Both the position numbers and the translations under genes were made by a program. A stretch of DNA of 8,442 nt from Actinomycetota bacterium. Its GTDB lineage: Bacteria; Actinomycetota; Actinomycetes; Nanopelagicales; Nanopelagicaceae. How positions within the stretch are numbered: position 1 is the stretch's first letter; every line of letters begins with the position of its first letter. Under the pieces are notes generated by a model, which ran no database searches, was not told where the DNA came from, and saw only the letters and a list, made by a program, of their open reading frames with translations. This document shows, piece by piece, positions 1-7,208 of this stretch. The stretch spans positions 1 to 8,442 of the forward strand of contig WLDA01000030.1 of assembly GCA_009705025.1 (NCBI GenBank), read 5' to 3'.

Positions 1-1
1 A

Positions 2-904
2 TCTCGCACACCAGATCCAAATCGTTTAGTTCGTGTGTACAACACCTCTGCTGCAACGCTCAATCTTGTGCGTGCATTCACACAAGGTGGTTTTGCAGAT
101 CTTCGCCAAGTACACGAATGGAACAAAGGATTTATCCGTGACTCATCCGTTGGTGAGCGCTATGAGTTGATGGCTAATGAAATTGGTCGCGCTTTATCAT
201 TTATGAAATCTGCAGGAGTAGATCCTGAGGCTTTCAAGACAGTTGATTTCTACTCCAGCCACGAAGCGCTCATCCTTGAATACGAGAAGGCGCTAACTCG
301 CATCGATTCGCGCACTGGCGATCCATATGATGTATCGGGTCACTTCATTTGGATTGGCGAACGAACTCGTCAACTAGATGGCGCACATGTTGATTTCGCA
401 TCAAAAGTGAAAAATCCAATTGGTATCAAGCTTGGACCTAAATCAAGTGTTGCAGATGCACTTGCTCTCATTGAGAAGTTAGATCCAAATCGCGAACCTG
501 GTCGAATTACTTTAATTACTCGCATGGGTGCAGGAAAAATTCGCGAGGTATTACCGGCACTTGTTGAAGGTGTGACAAAATCTGGTGCGCAGGTTTTATG
601 GGTATGCGATCCAATGCACGGTAATACCTATGAAGCCCCGACAGGTTATAAGACTCGCAGCTTTGATGATGTTATGGATGAAGTAAAGGGTTTCTTTGAA
701 GTTCACAAGGCACTTGGCACTCATCCAGGTGGAATTCATATTGAACTTACCGGTGATGATGTCACTGAATGTGTTGGTGGTGGAGAGCAGATTTCGCATG
801 AGGATCTTTCTACTCGCTATGAGACAGCGTGCGACCCACGACTCAATCATGCGCAGTCATTAGAGCTCGCATTTTTGGTTGCGGAGATGCTTCGCGACCG
901 CTAA
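2..904 (+). CDS. aroG: Class II 3-deoxy-7-phosphoheptulonate (DAHP) synthase, 5'-truncated by window edge
   Basis: Condenses phosphoenolpyruvate and erythrose 4-phosphate to DAHP, the first step of the shikimate pathway, in the cytosol. The reading frame is open to the left edge, and the residues before the first possible start (RTPDPNRLVR) already match the family, so about the last 300 residues of a roughly 450-residue protein are present. Family signatures seen in order: HEWNKGF, SHEALILEYE, IWIGERTRQLDGAH, IGIKLGP, RMGAGKIREVLP, DPMHGNTYE, FFEVHKALGTHPGGIH, ELTGDDVTECVGG and RYETACDPRLN. The C-terminal metal ligands of the class II fold are visible: His in DPMHGNT (codon at 617), Glu in HIELTG and Asp in CDPRLN. 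The N-terminal Cys ligand is outside the window. The type is plant/mycobacterial, not the E. coli AroG fold, although the symbol is shared. The alkyltransferase gene follows after 10 bases, so co-transcription is likely. Confidence 0.97.
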   Translation, partial: SRTPDPNRLVRVYNTSAATLNLVRAFTQGGFADLRQVHEWNKGFIRDSSVGERYELMANEIGRALSFMKSAGVDPEAFKTVDFYSSHEALILEYEKALTRIDSRTGDPYDVSGHFIWIGERTRQLDGAHVDFASKVKNPIGIKLGPKSSVADALALIEKLDPNREPGRITLITRMGAGKIREVLPALVEGVTKSGAQVLWVCDPMHGNTYEAPTGYKTRSFDDVMDEVKGFFEVHKALGTHPGGIHIELTGDDVTECVGGGEQISHEDLSTRYETACDPRLNHAQSLELAFLVAEMLRDR

Positions 905-914
905 TTTTATCTGC

Positions 915-1409
915 GTGACACTCCTTCTGACTTCTCACAAGTCGCCAATAGGAACTCTGAATATTATTGCTGATGAAGATATTGTTTTAGGTATAAATCT
1001 TTCAAATATCACAGCCCTGAAGGCCTCACTTGATAAAGATGATCAACTTCGTGAAATAAAGAGCGTAAAGGTAATTCCTAAGATAACTGAATTGCTCGAT
1101 GATTATTTTGATGGAGATATCTCTGCAATCAACGCGATTAAAGTTCGCCAGCCAGGGGCTCATTTTTCACAAGCTGCATGGAAGGCTATGCGCAAAGTTA
1201 GTGCTGGAAAAGTTATCTCTTATGCAGATCTTGCATCTCGTGCGGGCAGTCCTGACGCAGTACGTGCAGCAGGAAGTGCGTGTGCAAAGAACGCGATTAT
1301 GTTGGTAGTTCCATGCCACAGAATTGTAAAAACTGGTGGCGCGCTTGGAAATTATGCCTATGGTTTAGATAAAAAAGTATGGCTACTAAGCCACGAGGGC
1401 TTTCTTTAG
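915..1409 (+). CDS. ogt: Methylated-DNA--protein-cysteine S-methyltransferase (O6-alkylguanine repair)
   Basis: Suicide repair protein that moves the alkyl group from O6-alkylguanine or O4-alkylthymine to its own cysteine. The 164-residue product has the usual two-part layout. A weakly conserved N-terminal domain (about 1-75, opening TSHKSPIGTL) is followed by the DNA-binding/catalytic domain from FSQAAWKAMRKVSAGKVISYADLA. The arginine-finger helix reads AVRAAG. The active site is PCHRI with Cys134, then the GNYAYGLDKKVWLLSHE tail. The active cysteine is present, so this is not an alkyltransferase-like (ATL) protein. I chose the GTG at 915, which follows the aroG stop by 10 bases and gives an N-terminus of normal family length. 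A TTG at 879 would overlap aroG and add 12 unconserved residues. No clear Shine-Dalgarno is seen, so translation may be coupled to aroG. The 3' end overlaps the convergent threonine aldolase gene by 24 bases. Confidence 0.93.
   Translation: MTLLLTSHKSPIGTLNIIADEDIVLGINLSNITALKASLDKDDQLREIKSVKVIPKITELLDDYFDGDISAINAIKVRQPGAHFSQAAWKAMRKVSAGKVISYADLASRAGSPDAVRAAGSACAKNAIMLVVPCHRIVKTGGALGNYAYGLDKKVWLLSHEGFL
1381..1407. terminator. Possible compact bidirectional terminator inside overlapping 3' ends
   Basis: On the plus strand a short hairpin (stem AAGCC 1388-1392 with GGCTT 1398-1402, five-base loop) runs into a T-rich stretch ending at 1407. On the minus strand the alternative hairpin GGCT-TAGT-AGCC (1392-1381) is followed four bases later by a run of six T (about 1376-1371). 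Both stems are only 4-5 bp, so either could be chance. They sit where both convergent transcripts would need to end. Confidence 0.3.
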
Positions 1410-2417
1410 AATTTCAATTGCTTCATCACACTGCGCATCATCAAAGTTCATGTGTGTAACTAAACGCGCATATTTTGGACCTAGTGCACTAATCAATAAT
1501 CCTTGAGCCTTGCATCGTGTTGCAAGCTCAGCAGCTGATATTGGTAAACCTGATAGATCTAATCCGACGATATTCGTTACAACTGTTGCAGGATCAATAA
1601 GTGTTGAATCAACGCCAGAGAGTGCTACAGCTAATTTCTTTGCTCGACCATGGTCCTGGGCTAAGCGTTCAATATTGTTATCCAAGGCGTAATGACCAGC
1701 TGCTGCCAGAATTCCAATTTGGCGCATGCCTGCACCGTAGCGCTTACGCCATACGCGAGATTTTGTAATGCGTTCTTTCGTTGAAAGCATGATCGAGCCA
1801 ACTGGTGCTCCAAGTCCTTTTGATAGACAGACACTGATTGTTTCGAAATATTTTCCATATTCAAGAAATGAGACGCCACTTGCAACATGGGCATTCCAAA
1901 TTCGTGCGCCATCCAGGTGTAAATGCACCCCCAACTTTGTAGCACCGGCATGTAGTTCTTTTATTTGCTCAATTGGTTGAACTGTTCCGCCACCAAAATT
2001 ATGAGTATTTTCAACAGCGATTGCTGTCGTAGAAACTAGGTAAGGACCTGAGTCTGGTCGTGCAATTTCAAGTGCATCGGATGCTTTGAGTAATCCATTG
2101 CGTGCCGGCCATGTGCGAGTTGTAATTCCGCTAAATACTGCAGCCGCACCTAATTCGGCGCGAACAATATGAGAATTTGTCTCCGCAAGTAATTCTTCAC
2201 CGGGGGAGACTAATGAGCGAATAGATAATTGGTTTGCAAGTGAACCTGTTGGCGTAAATAGTCCAGCTTCTTTTCCAAAAAGTGTAGCAACTCGTTCTTC
2301 TAGTGAATTAGCAGTTGGATCATCGCCATAGACATCATCGCCAACTGGTGCGCCAGCAATTGCCTCGCGCATTCCTTGGTCAGGGACAGTAACGGTGTCA
2401 GAGCGAAGATCAATCAT
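1386..2417 (-). CDS. ltaE: Low-specificity L-threonine aldolase (PLP-dependent)
   Basis: Cleaves L-threonine or L-allo-threonine to glycine and acetaldehyde, a fold-type I PLP enzyme of the cytosol. The 343-residue length is normal for the family. Seen in order: MIDLRSDTVTVP at the N-terminus, DDVYGDDPT (27-35), FTPTGSLANQ (54-63), NSHIV with the cofactor-stacking His83, ENTHN (136-140), HLDGARIWNA with Asp169 (pyridine-nitrogen ligand) and Arg172, and SVCLSKGLGAPVGS with the Schiff-base Lys200. The ATG at 2417 gives the conserved N-terminus, and no earlier start is needed. The EamA gene ends 9 bases upstream on the same strand, with only a weak AGG as a ribosome site, so it is probably the last gene of the minus-strand run. 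Substrate preference (threonine against allo-threonine, or beta-hydroxy amino acids in general) cannot be read from sequence. Confidence 0.93.
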   Translation of the reverse strand: MIDLRSDTVTVPDQGMREAIAGAPVGDDVYGDDPTANSLEERVATLFGKEAGLFTPTGSLANQLSIRSLVSPGEELLAETNSHIVRAELGAAAVFSGITTRTWPARNGLLKASDALEIARPDSGPYLVSTTAIAVENTHNFGGGTVQPIEQIKELHAGATKLGVHLHLDGARIWNAHVASGVSFLEYGKYFETISVCLSKGLGAPVGSIMLSTKERITKSRVWRKRYGAGMRQIGILAAAGHYALDNNIERLAQDHGRAKKLAVALSGVDSTLIDPATVVTNIVGLDLSGLPISAAELATRCKAQGLLISALGPKYARLVTHMNFDDAQCDEAIEILKKALVA

Positions 2418-2426
2418 GTGGTGAGC

Positions 2427-3293
2427 CTATTTCTCTTCTCGTATAACAATCAAATACATGGCAACAATGACCATGATGCCACCAATTGAGCTTTGAAGAC
2501 TCAGGCTTTCTCCGCCAACAAGAACAGCAAAAATTGCCGCGAAAACAACTTCCATCGTCAGGATGACTGCAACTTTTGTTGCGCTCATATGAGCCTGCGC
2601 CCATGTTTGGACTATGAATGCGATTGCAGTGGCAAATACCGCAGTAAAAATTACAACTGCCCACACGCCATCATCTGGAGGCAGCGAATAACCTTCGAAA
2701 GCAGAACCAATACCAGCGATGATGGCGCACATTGCTAACTGCACAACTGTCATAGCGTAGGTATCGCGGCCATTACTCCATCGACTTAGAGCAACAATAT
2801 GTAGCGCAAATGTAATAGCGCTACCAAGTACGAGTAGTTCACCAAATCCAACAGACCATCCATGAATTGATAGAAGTCCAAGTCCGATTGTTGCAATCAA
2901 TACACATGTCCATGTGAATCGAGAAACACGCTCTCTAAAAAATAGCGATGCAATCAATGGAGTCAGAACAATATACAAACCGGTAACAAAGCCGGTAATC
3001 GCAGCACCTGTGCGAGCAAGTCCAAGAGTTTGAAGAATGTAACCACTACCCAAGAAAAGGCCCGCCGCTCCGCCGCGAAGTAAAAGGTCTTTGGTAAAAA
3101 ACTGGATTACCTTCGGTTTGATCGCAACCATAACAATGACTGCTAAGCCAAAACGTGTAAATAGAAAGTTATTTACAGTCTGTCGCTCGATAGCATCTTT
3201 CATCACAACAAATGAAAAACCCCAAGCAATAGAGACTGTGAGCAAGGCCCACGGAGCCATTTTGAGCTTGTAGGCGTGTCTTGCTGTGCTCAT
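2427..3293 (-). CDS. EamA-family drug/metabolite transporter (DMT superfamily)
   Basis: Integral membrane protein of 288 residues with about ten hydrophobic segments arranged as two EamA repeats, the standard DMT exporter architecture. Repeat 1 opens with APWALLTVSIAWGFSFVVMKDAI (about 13-35) and includes FLFTRFGLAVIVM and the signature TGAAITGFVTGLYIVLTPLIA (about 95-115). Repeat 2 begins near GFGELLVLGSAITFALHIVALSR and ends with SLQSSIGGIMVIVAMYLIVI. The tail is short and charged. The ATG overlaps the nfo stop by four bases (ATGA, 3290-3293), which indicates translational coupling. The threonine aldolase gene follows 9 bases downstream. Known DMT substrates include amino acids, nucleotides and drugs. 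An amino acid such as threonine or serine would suit the neighbour, but this is inference from position only. Confidence 0.9.
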   Translation of the reverse strand: MSTARHAYKLKMAPWALLTVSIAWGFSFVVMKDAIERQTVNNFLFTRFGLAVIVMVAIKPKVIQFFTKDLLLRGGAAGLFLGSGYILQTLGLARTGAAITGFVTGLYIVLTPLIASLFFRERVSRFTWTCVLIATIGLGLLSIHGWSVGFGELLVLGSAITFALHIVALSRWSNGRDTYAMTVVQLAMCAIIAGIGSAFEGYSLPPDDGVWAVVIFTAVFATAIAFIVQTWAQAHMSATKVAVILTMEVVFAAIFAVLVGGESLSLQSSIGGIMVIVAMYLIVIREEK

Positions 3294-4162
3294 TTAGAAT
3301 CTCGCAACTCTTTGAGCAATTCAATTTCAGGTCCATGTGCAGGTTCCATACCAGGAGTTTCAAGAATCAATGGAACATTTTTGACTGCAGGGTGGGCAAG
3401 GAGTTCTCTAAATGGTTCTACGCCAATTTTTCCTTGACCGATATTTGCATGACGATCCTTGAGAGCGCCACATACATCCATCGAATCATTTGCATGAATG
3501 AGCTGGAATCTTTCAATGCCAGCAATTTCTATGAGCAAATCAATCGTCTCTGTCATTCCGCCCTTTTTTGCAATGTCGTGACCTGCAGCAAAGACGTGGC
3601 ATGTGTCGAGACATATTCCAACTTTTGGATGGTATTCGAGCGCTTTGAGGTAATTTTCCAAATCATCTAACTTCTTTACTAAAGATTGCCCTTGACCTGC
3701 AGTTGGCTCGAGCAATAATAATGGCGCATCGTCACCTAGTGCATTGAGCACTGGCATCATTCCCTCATGAATCTGCTTCCATGCATTGTCAACATGGTCC
3801 TCATTGACAGCAGAGCCTGTATGAATAACAACTCCTCGGGCTCCAACTTCTGCTCCGCGCTTTAAAGAGTAAGCAGTTGATGCAAGTGAATTTACATATG
3901 TATTTTCGGTAGGTGAACCTAAATTGATTAGAAAAGATGCATGCACATATGTATAGATATCTAGTTCTGCAGCCTTTGTACGAAACTCTTCATCTGCTTC
4001 TGGGTTAGGTGTTGATTGCGCCCACCCCCGAGGATTTGAAGCAAAAATTTGAATTGCATCGGCGCCAATAGTTTGTGCATACCCAAGGGAGCGTTTGACC
4101 ATTCCACCAGAAGTTGGAGTGTGTGCGCCTAGCCGTGTTTTTGGTTTAGCTGCTGGAGACAT
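3290..4162 (-). CDS. nfo: Deoxyribonuclease IV / AP endonuclease (endonuclease IV)
   Basis: Base-excision-repair nuclease that cuts 5' of abasic sites and trims blocked 3' ends, using a trinuclear zinc centre in a TIM barrel. At 290 residues it has normal length. All nine expected metal ligands can be seen: His74 (YVHASF), His114 (VIHTG), Glu152 (LEPTAGQ), Asp186 and His189 (CLDTCHVFAAG), His223 (IHANDS), Asp236 and His238 (KDRHANIGQG), and Glu268 (LETPG). The N-terminus GAHTPTSGGMVKRSL is the conserved first barrel strand. The ATG at 4162 lies four bases after the PASTA kinase stop. An AGGG about eight bases upstream, inside the kinase tail, can serve as the ribosome site. The gene is coupled to the EamA transporter through the ATGA overlap at its 3' end. 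Confidence 0.97.
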   Translation of the reverse strand: MSPAAKPKTRLGAHTPTSGGMVKRSLGYAQTIGADAIQIFASNPRGWAQSTPNPEADEEFRTKAAELDIYTYVHASFLINLGSPTENTYVNSLASTAYSLKRGAEVGARGVVIHTGSAVNEDHVDNAWKQIHEGMMPVLNALGDDAPLLLLEPTAGQGQSLVKKLDDLENYLKALEYHPKVGICLDTCHVFAAGHDIAKKGGMTETIDLLIEIAGIERFQLIHANDSMDVCGALKDRHANIGQGKIGVEPFRELLAHPAVKNVPLILETPGMEPAHGPEIELLKELRDSK

Positions 4163-4166
4163 TTGC

Positions 4167-6047
4167 TTACCCTACTGTGATGACCACCGTGCTGCCACGT
4201 TTTACCTTCGTTCCAACTTTAGGGGCAACATTTGTAACACTCTTCACACTCTTTTTGCCCATTTTCTTCACGGTGACTTTGAGTTCTAGATCCTTGAGAG
4301 CCTTGACGGCCTTTGATTCGGCAAGTGAGTAAACATTTGGAATATATACATATTGCGAACCTTTGGAAATTACGAGGGTGACTTTCGTACCTTTATCAGC
4401 AGGTGTAGTGCCATCCGGGTTCTGTGAAATTACTCCGCCAGATAAAACACTTTCATTGAACTCATACGTTGAAAGGACATCAAATCCCGCATCCGTCAAT
4501 TCGTTGAGCGCCTGTTCACCACTCTTACCGAGATAAGAGGCGAGAGCAACTTTCTCAATTCCTTTACTCACAACAATATTAATTACGGTATTTCTCTTTA
4601 CCGATTCACCACTTACTGGAGATGCAGCAATAACAAAACCTGCAGGAATGCTCGAACTAAAGCTCTCCGTCAATGAACCAAAGCGAAGTGGATATTTCTC
4701 GATAGCTTTTTGTGCAGCCTCCGGTGTTAGCCCCTGAAGATTCGGCACTGTATATCGCTCAGGACCTTTTGAAATAGTAAGTTTTACGGATCCGCCCGCT
4801 GCTACTCGACCACCTCCTGCAGGATCGGAAGAAATAATCTTTCCTTTTCCTATTTCTTCATCATAAATTTTCTGACTTACTTCGGCAGTTATTCCTAAAG
4901 GTGAGAAGGCATTTGTTGCATCATCGAGCGTTCCACCAACTACAGATGGGACTACCACTCGTGAACCAGGTCCAACAAGTGCGTACCAACCGCCAATACC
5001 AATCGCAACTGCCAAGAAAAATGCAATCCATCTATTTCTGCGAACGCGCCTACTAGTTTTCCTCTTCTTCGCGCGAGTTGCAGCGGTAGATTCTTTCGGA
5101 ATTGATTCTTCTCTAATCGGCTCCTTTTTCTTTTCGCGTTTGTTTTCTTTTTTCGTTGGAACAGGGAGATCAAGTTCTAAACTCATTTGATTTCTTGAAG
5201 GATCAATTACTCCTAGAATTTTCTGTAATTCAGTGAGGAATTCAGCGGCATCACGTGGGCGATCATCTGGATTCGAACTTGTGGCACGAAGAATGAGTGC
5301 GTCCAGTGCAGGAGGAATATCTTTTCGCTTCGTACTTACCGCAGGTACTTTTTCATTGACATGCATATAGGCAATTTGGATAGGAGTCTCACCCGGGAAA
5401 GGTTTTTCTCCTGTGAGCATTTCGAAGGCAACGATTCCTGCTGCATACACATCGCTACGGGAATCTGCCACGCCTCGCTGCACCTGTTCAGGGGAGAGGT
5501 ATGAAACGCTACCTAAAATAATGCTGGATTCTGCAGTCATAGTTGTCCCAAGGAGAGTCCCACGCGCTAATCCAAAATCAGCAATCTTTACTCGACCCTC
5601 TTTAGAAATCAAAATATTTTCAGGCTTGATATCGCGGTGAACAATTCCTATTCGATGTGAAGCAGCGAGTGCACTCAAAATAGGAGTGAGATAATTAAGG
5701 GCATCTTTTACATCAAATCGACCACGTTCAAAAATAAAGTCACGAAGAGTATGGCCTTCAATTAGCTCCATAACTAAAAAGACCGCAGGTGCTCCGCTTT
5801 GATTCCAACCTTGATCTTGTACAGCAACAATATTGGGATGCGATAGTGCCGCAGCAGCTTTTGCTTCACGAATAAAACGTCCAACAAATTCTTCATCTTG
5901 GGCTAAATGAGGATGCATAATCTTGACCGCAACCTTGCGATCTAATCGCGTATCGAGTGCTTCATAAATAACAGCCATGCCACCGTTAGCGATCTGGCGA
6001 ATGAGCTGATAACGCCCATCAATGAGTTCGCCGGTGAGGTCTGACAT
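4167..6047 (-). CDS. pknB: Stk1/PknB-type transmembrane Ser/Thr protein kinase with four PASTA repeats
   Basis: Membrane sensor kinase of 626 residues. The kinase domain occupies about 12-275: glycine loop IANGGMAVIYEA (19-30), Lys42 in VAVKIM, helix-C Glu61, catalytic HRDIKPEN (Asp139), DFG (157-159), a threonine-rich activation loop (about 168-171) and SPEQ in place of APE. It is an intact RD kinase, so activity is expected. A Lys/Arg-rich juxtamembrane stretch (about 294-339) precedes one membrane helix (about 340-358). Outside lie four PASTA repeats, starting near 364, 431, 499 and 566, and the protein stops right after the fourth. Repeats three and four are divergent: three lacks the usual VP start and four lacks the glycine after it. 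PASTA repeats bind muropeptides or lipid II in studied family members. I chose the ATG at 6047, just before the conserved SDLTGELIDGRYQL. The symbol is family-level only: no pstP, rodA or pbpA is beside it, and the nearby aroG recalls the mycobacterial pknL locus. Confidence 0.93.
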   Translation of the reverse strand: MSDLTGELIDGRYQLIRQIANGGMAVIYEALDTRLDRKVAVKIMHPHLAQDEEFVGRFIREAKAAAALSHPNIVAVQDQGWNQSGAPAVFLVMELIEGHTLRDFIFERGRFDVKDALNYLTPILSALAASHRIGIVHRDIKPENILISKEGRVKIADFGLARGTLLGTTMTAESSIILGSVSYLSPEQVQRGVADSRSDVYAAGIVAFEMLTGEKPFPGETPIQIAYMHVNEKVPAVSTKRKDIPPALDALILRATSSNPDDRPRDAAEFLTELQKILGVIDPSRNQMSLELDLPVPTKKENKREKKKEPIREESIPKESTAATRAKKRKTSRRVRRNRWIAFFLAVAIGIGGWYALVGPGSRVVVPSVVGGTLDDATNAFSPLGITAEVSQKIYDEEIGKGKIISSDPAGGGRVAAGGSVKLTISKGPERYTVPNLQGLTPEAAQKAIEKYPLRFGSLTESFSSSIPAGFVIAASPVSGESVKRNTVINIVVSKGIEKVALASYLGKSGEQALNELTDAGFDVLSTYEFNESVLSGGVISQNPDGTTPADKGTKVTLVISKGSQYVYIPNVYSLAESKAVKALKDLELKVTVKKMGKKSVKSVTNVAPKVGTKVKRGSTVVITVG

Positions 6048-6085
6048 GTATGAGATTTTAGAGAAGAAGGCGTTCGAGTATGCGA

Positions 6086-6097
6086 TGGGCGCGCCCA
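6086..6097. promoter_or_regulatory. 12-bp perfect GC-only-core palindrome upstream of the PASTA kinase gene
   Basis: TGGGCGCGCCCA is its own reverse complement. It lies in the 56-base gap between the P-loop kinase stop (6104) and the PASTA kinase ATG (6047), the largest gap in the minus-strand run. Such a GC-rich perfect palindrome stands out against AT-rich flanks. It could be a dimeric repressor site or part of an internal promoter region. It has no T-run after it on either strand, so a terminator is unlikely. A TATACT hexamer upstream on the minus strand (about 6113-6108) could be a -10 element, but no good -35 is seen. Function unknown. Confidence 0.35.
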
Positions 6098-6103
6098 ATA
6101 TTG

Positions 6104-6652
6104 CTATGTACTCAGTATAAATTGCGCACTTTCTCGCGTTTCATCTGAAGTGAAATATATCTCTTGGTCTATCAACCACTGTTTCATATGAGATTCAATC
6201 TCTTCGCCATCTCGGGCGATAACTCTTTCGATCCCAATTGTGCGGTCAACTTCTATCCAGATCGTAGTAGTTGCACTATTTCGAACAATTTTACGAGCAC
6301 TTCCAACTCCTTCGAGAATAAGAATTTGAGATGGCTTCAGATCGCGCGTATGTGAATAATTCTGTGCATTCCAATCAAATTGAGGAAGAGCATAAATCTG
6401 CAATTTTCTTTGGGCTTCAATTATTTTTGAAAGCTGCTCGCTGAGATTCTCTCCGAGAGCATCGTTCCATCCGTTATACAGGTCATCCATATGCACCACA
6501 TCAACAGAAAATCGAGAGGAAAGAGCCTGTGATATTTGCAAGGCAAGCGTCGTTTTCCCAGCTCCTGCGGGACCATCAATTGCGATGATGTGAGTTTTTC
6601 CAACCTTTGAAGGGCTGGCACATAAATCAGTGAGAGCTGCTACGAGATTCAT
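6104..6652 (-). CDS. Uridine-kinase-like P-loop kinase; candidate thiamine or thiamine-precursor kinase
   Basis: Predicted soluble small-molecule kinase of 182 residues. It shows a Walker A loop GPAGAGKTT (27-35, Lys33), the HMDDLYNGW segment (54-62) that matches the substrate-side acidic motif of uridine-kinase relatives, PQFDWNAQ (90-97), the hydrophobic strand LILEGVGSA (111-119), and a lid-like ERVIARDGE (142-150). From memory it resembles actinobacterial proteins annotated only as 'uridine kinase family' or 'ATP-binding protein', whose substrate I do not know. The ATG at 6652 has a good ribosome site (GGTGGAAG just upstream) and overlaps the transporter gene by 26 bases. A TTG at 6670 is less likely. 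Because it shares a TPP-riboswitch-led message with a PnuC-family carrier, phosphorylation of imported thiamine, HMP or the thiazole moiety is an attractive role. That substrate is inference; the kinase fold is what the sequence shows. Confidence 0.85.
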   Translation of the reverse strand: MNLVAALTDLCASPSKVGKTHIIAIDGPAGAGKTTLALQISQALSSRFSVDVVHMDDLYNGWNDALGENLSEQLSKIIEAQRKLQIYALPQFDWNAQNYSHTRDLKPSQILILEGVGSARKIVRNSATTTIWIEVDRTIGIERVIARDGEEIESHMKQWLIDQEIYFTSDETRESAQFILST

Positions 6653-7208
6653 ACCAATTCTTCCACCCAATTATCGCAATTACTGTAAAGATGAAATAGA
6701 GCAATGATGTAAACCAGTAACCCTGTTGAGCATAGAGAGCAGTTCCGACGGCATCAACAACAAGCCACAGTGGCCAACTTTCATATTTTTGTAAGACCAT
6801 CAAAATTTGAGCAACAAGGGATCCAACAAAGAGAAAAGAATCAACCCATGTGGCCGCTGCGCCAATTCGTGACAGCAAGGGAGCAAGTGCTATCCATCCC
6901 AGAATGAGTCCGAGGAACCAATAAAAACGAAGTCGATTAGAAAGTTTTCCTGGTTTAGCACCGCTTGGTTCCCAATCTAGCCACCCGAGTACTGCTGCAA
7001 TAACAAAAACAATTTGAAGAGCGGCGCTTCCCAATAAATTTGCCTGATAGAAAAAAACTCCATATAAGGTGCTACTCAAAGCCCACCACGGCCAAGTTAT
7101 TCTCTTTCGTGTAGTCCCGAGCCAGACTCCGATTAGTGAAGTGAGAGCGGCAATAGTTTCAAGAATAGAAACTTGGTAACCCCATGCTGTAAACAAAATA
7201 GTAGACAT
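6627..7208 (-). CDS. pnuT: PnuC-family vitamin transporter, probably thiamine (PnuT)
   Basis: Integral membrane protein of 193 residues with about seven hydrophobic segments, the layout and length of PnuC-type facilitators. Family features seen: ITWPWWALSSTLYGVFFY (37-54), LQIVFVIAAVLGWLDW (64-79), ESWPLWLVVDAVGTALYA (123-140), and the C-terminal FTSLLYFIFTVIAIIGWKNW (146-165). PnuC relatives carry nicotinamide riboside, riboflavin (RibM/PnuX) or thiamine (PnuT) and need a kinase to trap the substrate. Here the leader is a TPP riboswitch, which selects thiamine or a precursor. The ATG at 7208 has AAGGA six bases upstream. A GTG at 7223 would fall inside the conserved 3' part of the aptamer and is rejected. 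The 3' end overlaps the downstream kinase gene by 26 bases, so the two are probably translated together. Confidence 0.85.
   Translation of the reverse strand: MSTILFTAWGYQVSILETIAALTSLIGVWLGTTRKRITWPWWALSSTLYGVFFYQANLLGSAALQIVFVIAAVLGWLDWEPSGAKPGKLSNRLRFYWFLGLILGWIALAPLLSRIGAAATWVDSFLFVGSLVAQILMVLQKYESWPLWLVVDAVGTALYAQQGYWFTSLLYFIFTVIAIIGWKNWYESRSSSH

Noticed and set aside
879..914. TTG at 879 as the start of the alkyltransferase
   Set aside because: It would overlap aroG and add an unconserved stretch; the GTG at 915 gives the usual family N-terminus.
2410..2738. Open frames opposite or out of frame within the EamA gene
   Set aside because: Their compositions are odd (His/Cys-rich) and they have no domain; the EamA frame has ten coherent hydrophobic segments.
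3281..3670. 129-residue open frame on the plus strand
   Set aside because: It is antisense to nfo, which has all nine metal ligands in frame; the translation is Cys/Phe-rich and has no recognisable domain.
6048..6098. TTG at 6098 as the start of the PASTA kinase
   Set aside because: It adds 17 unconserved residues and runs through the palindrome; the ATG at 6047 opens directly on the conserved kinase N-terminus.
6653..6670. TTG at 6670 as the start of the P-loop kinase
   Set aside because: The ATG at 6652 has a better ribosome site, and the six extra residues have no family support.
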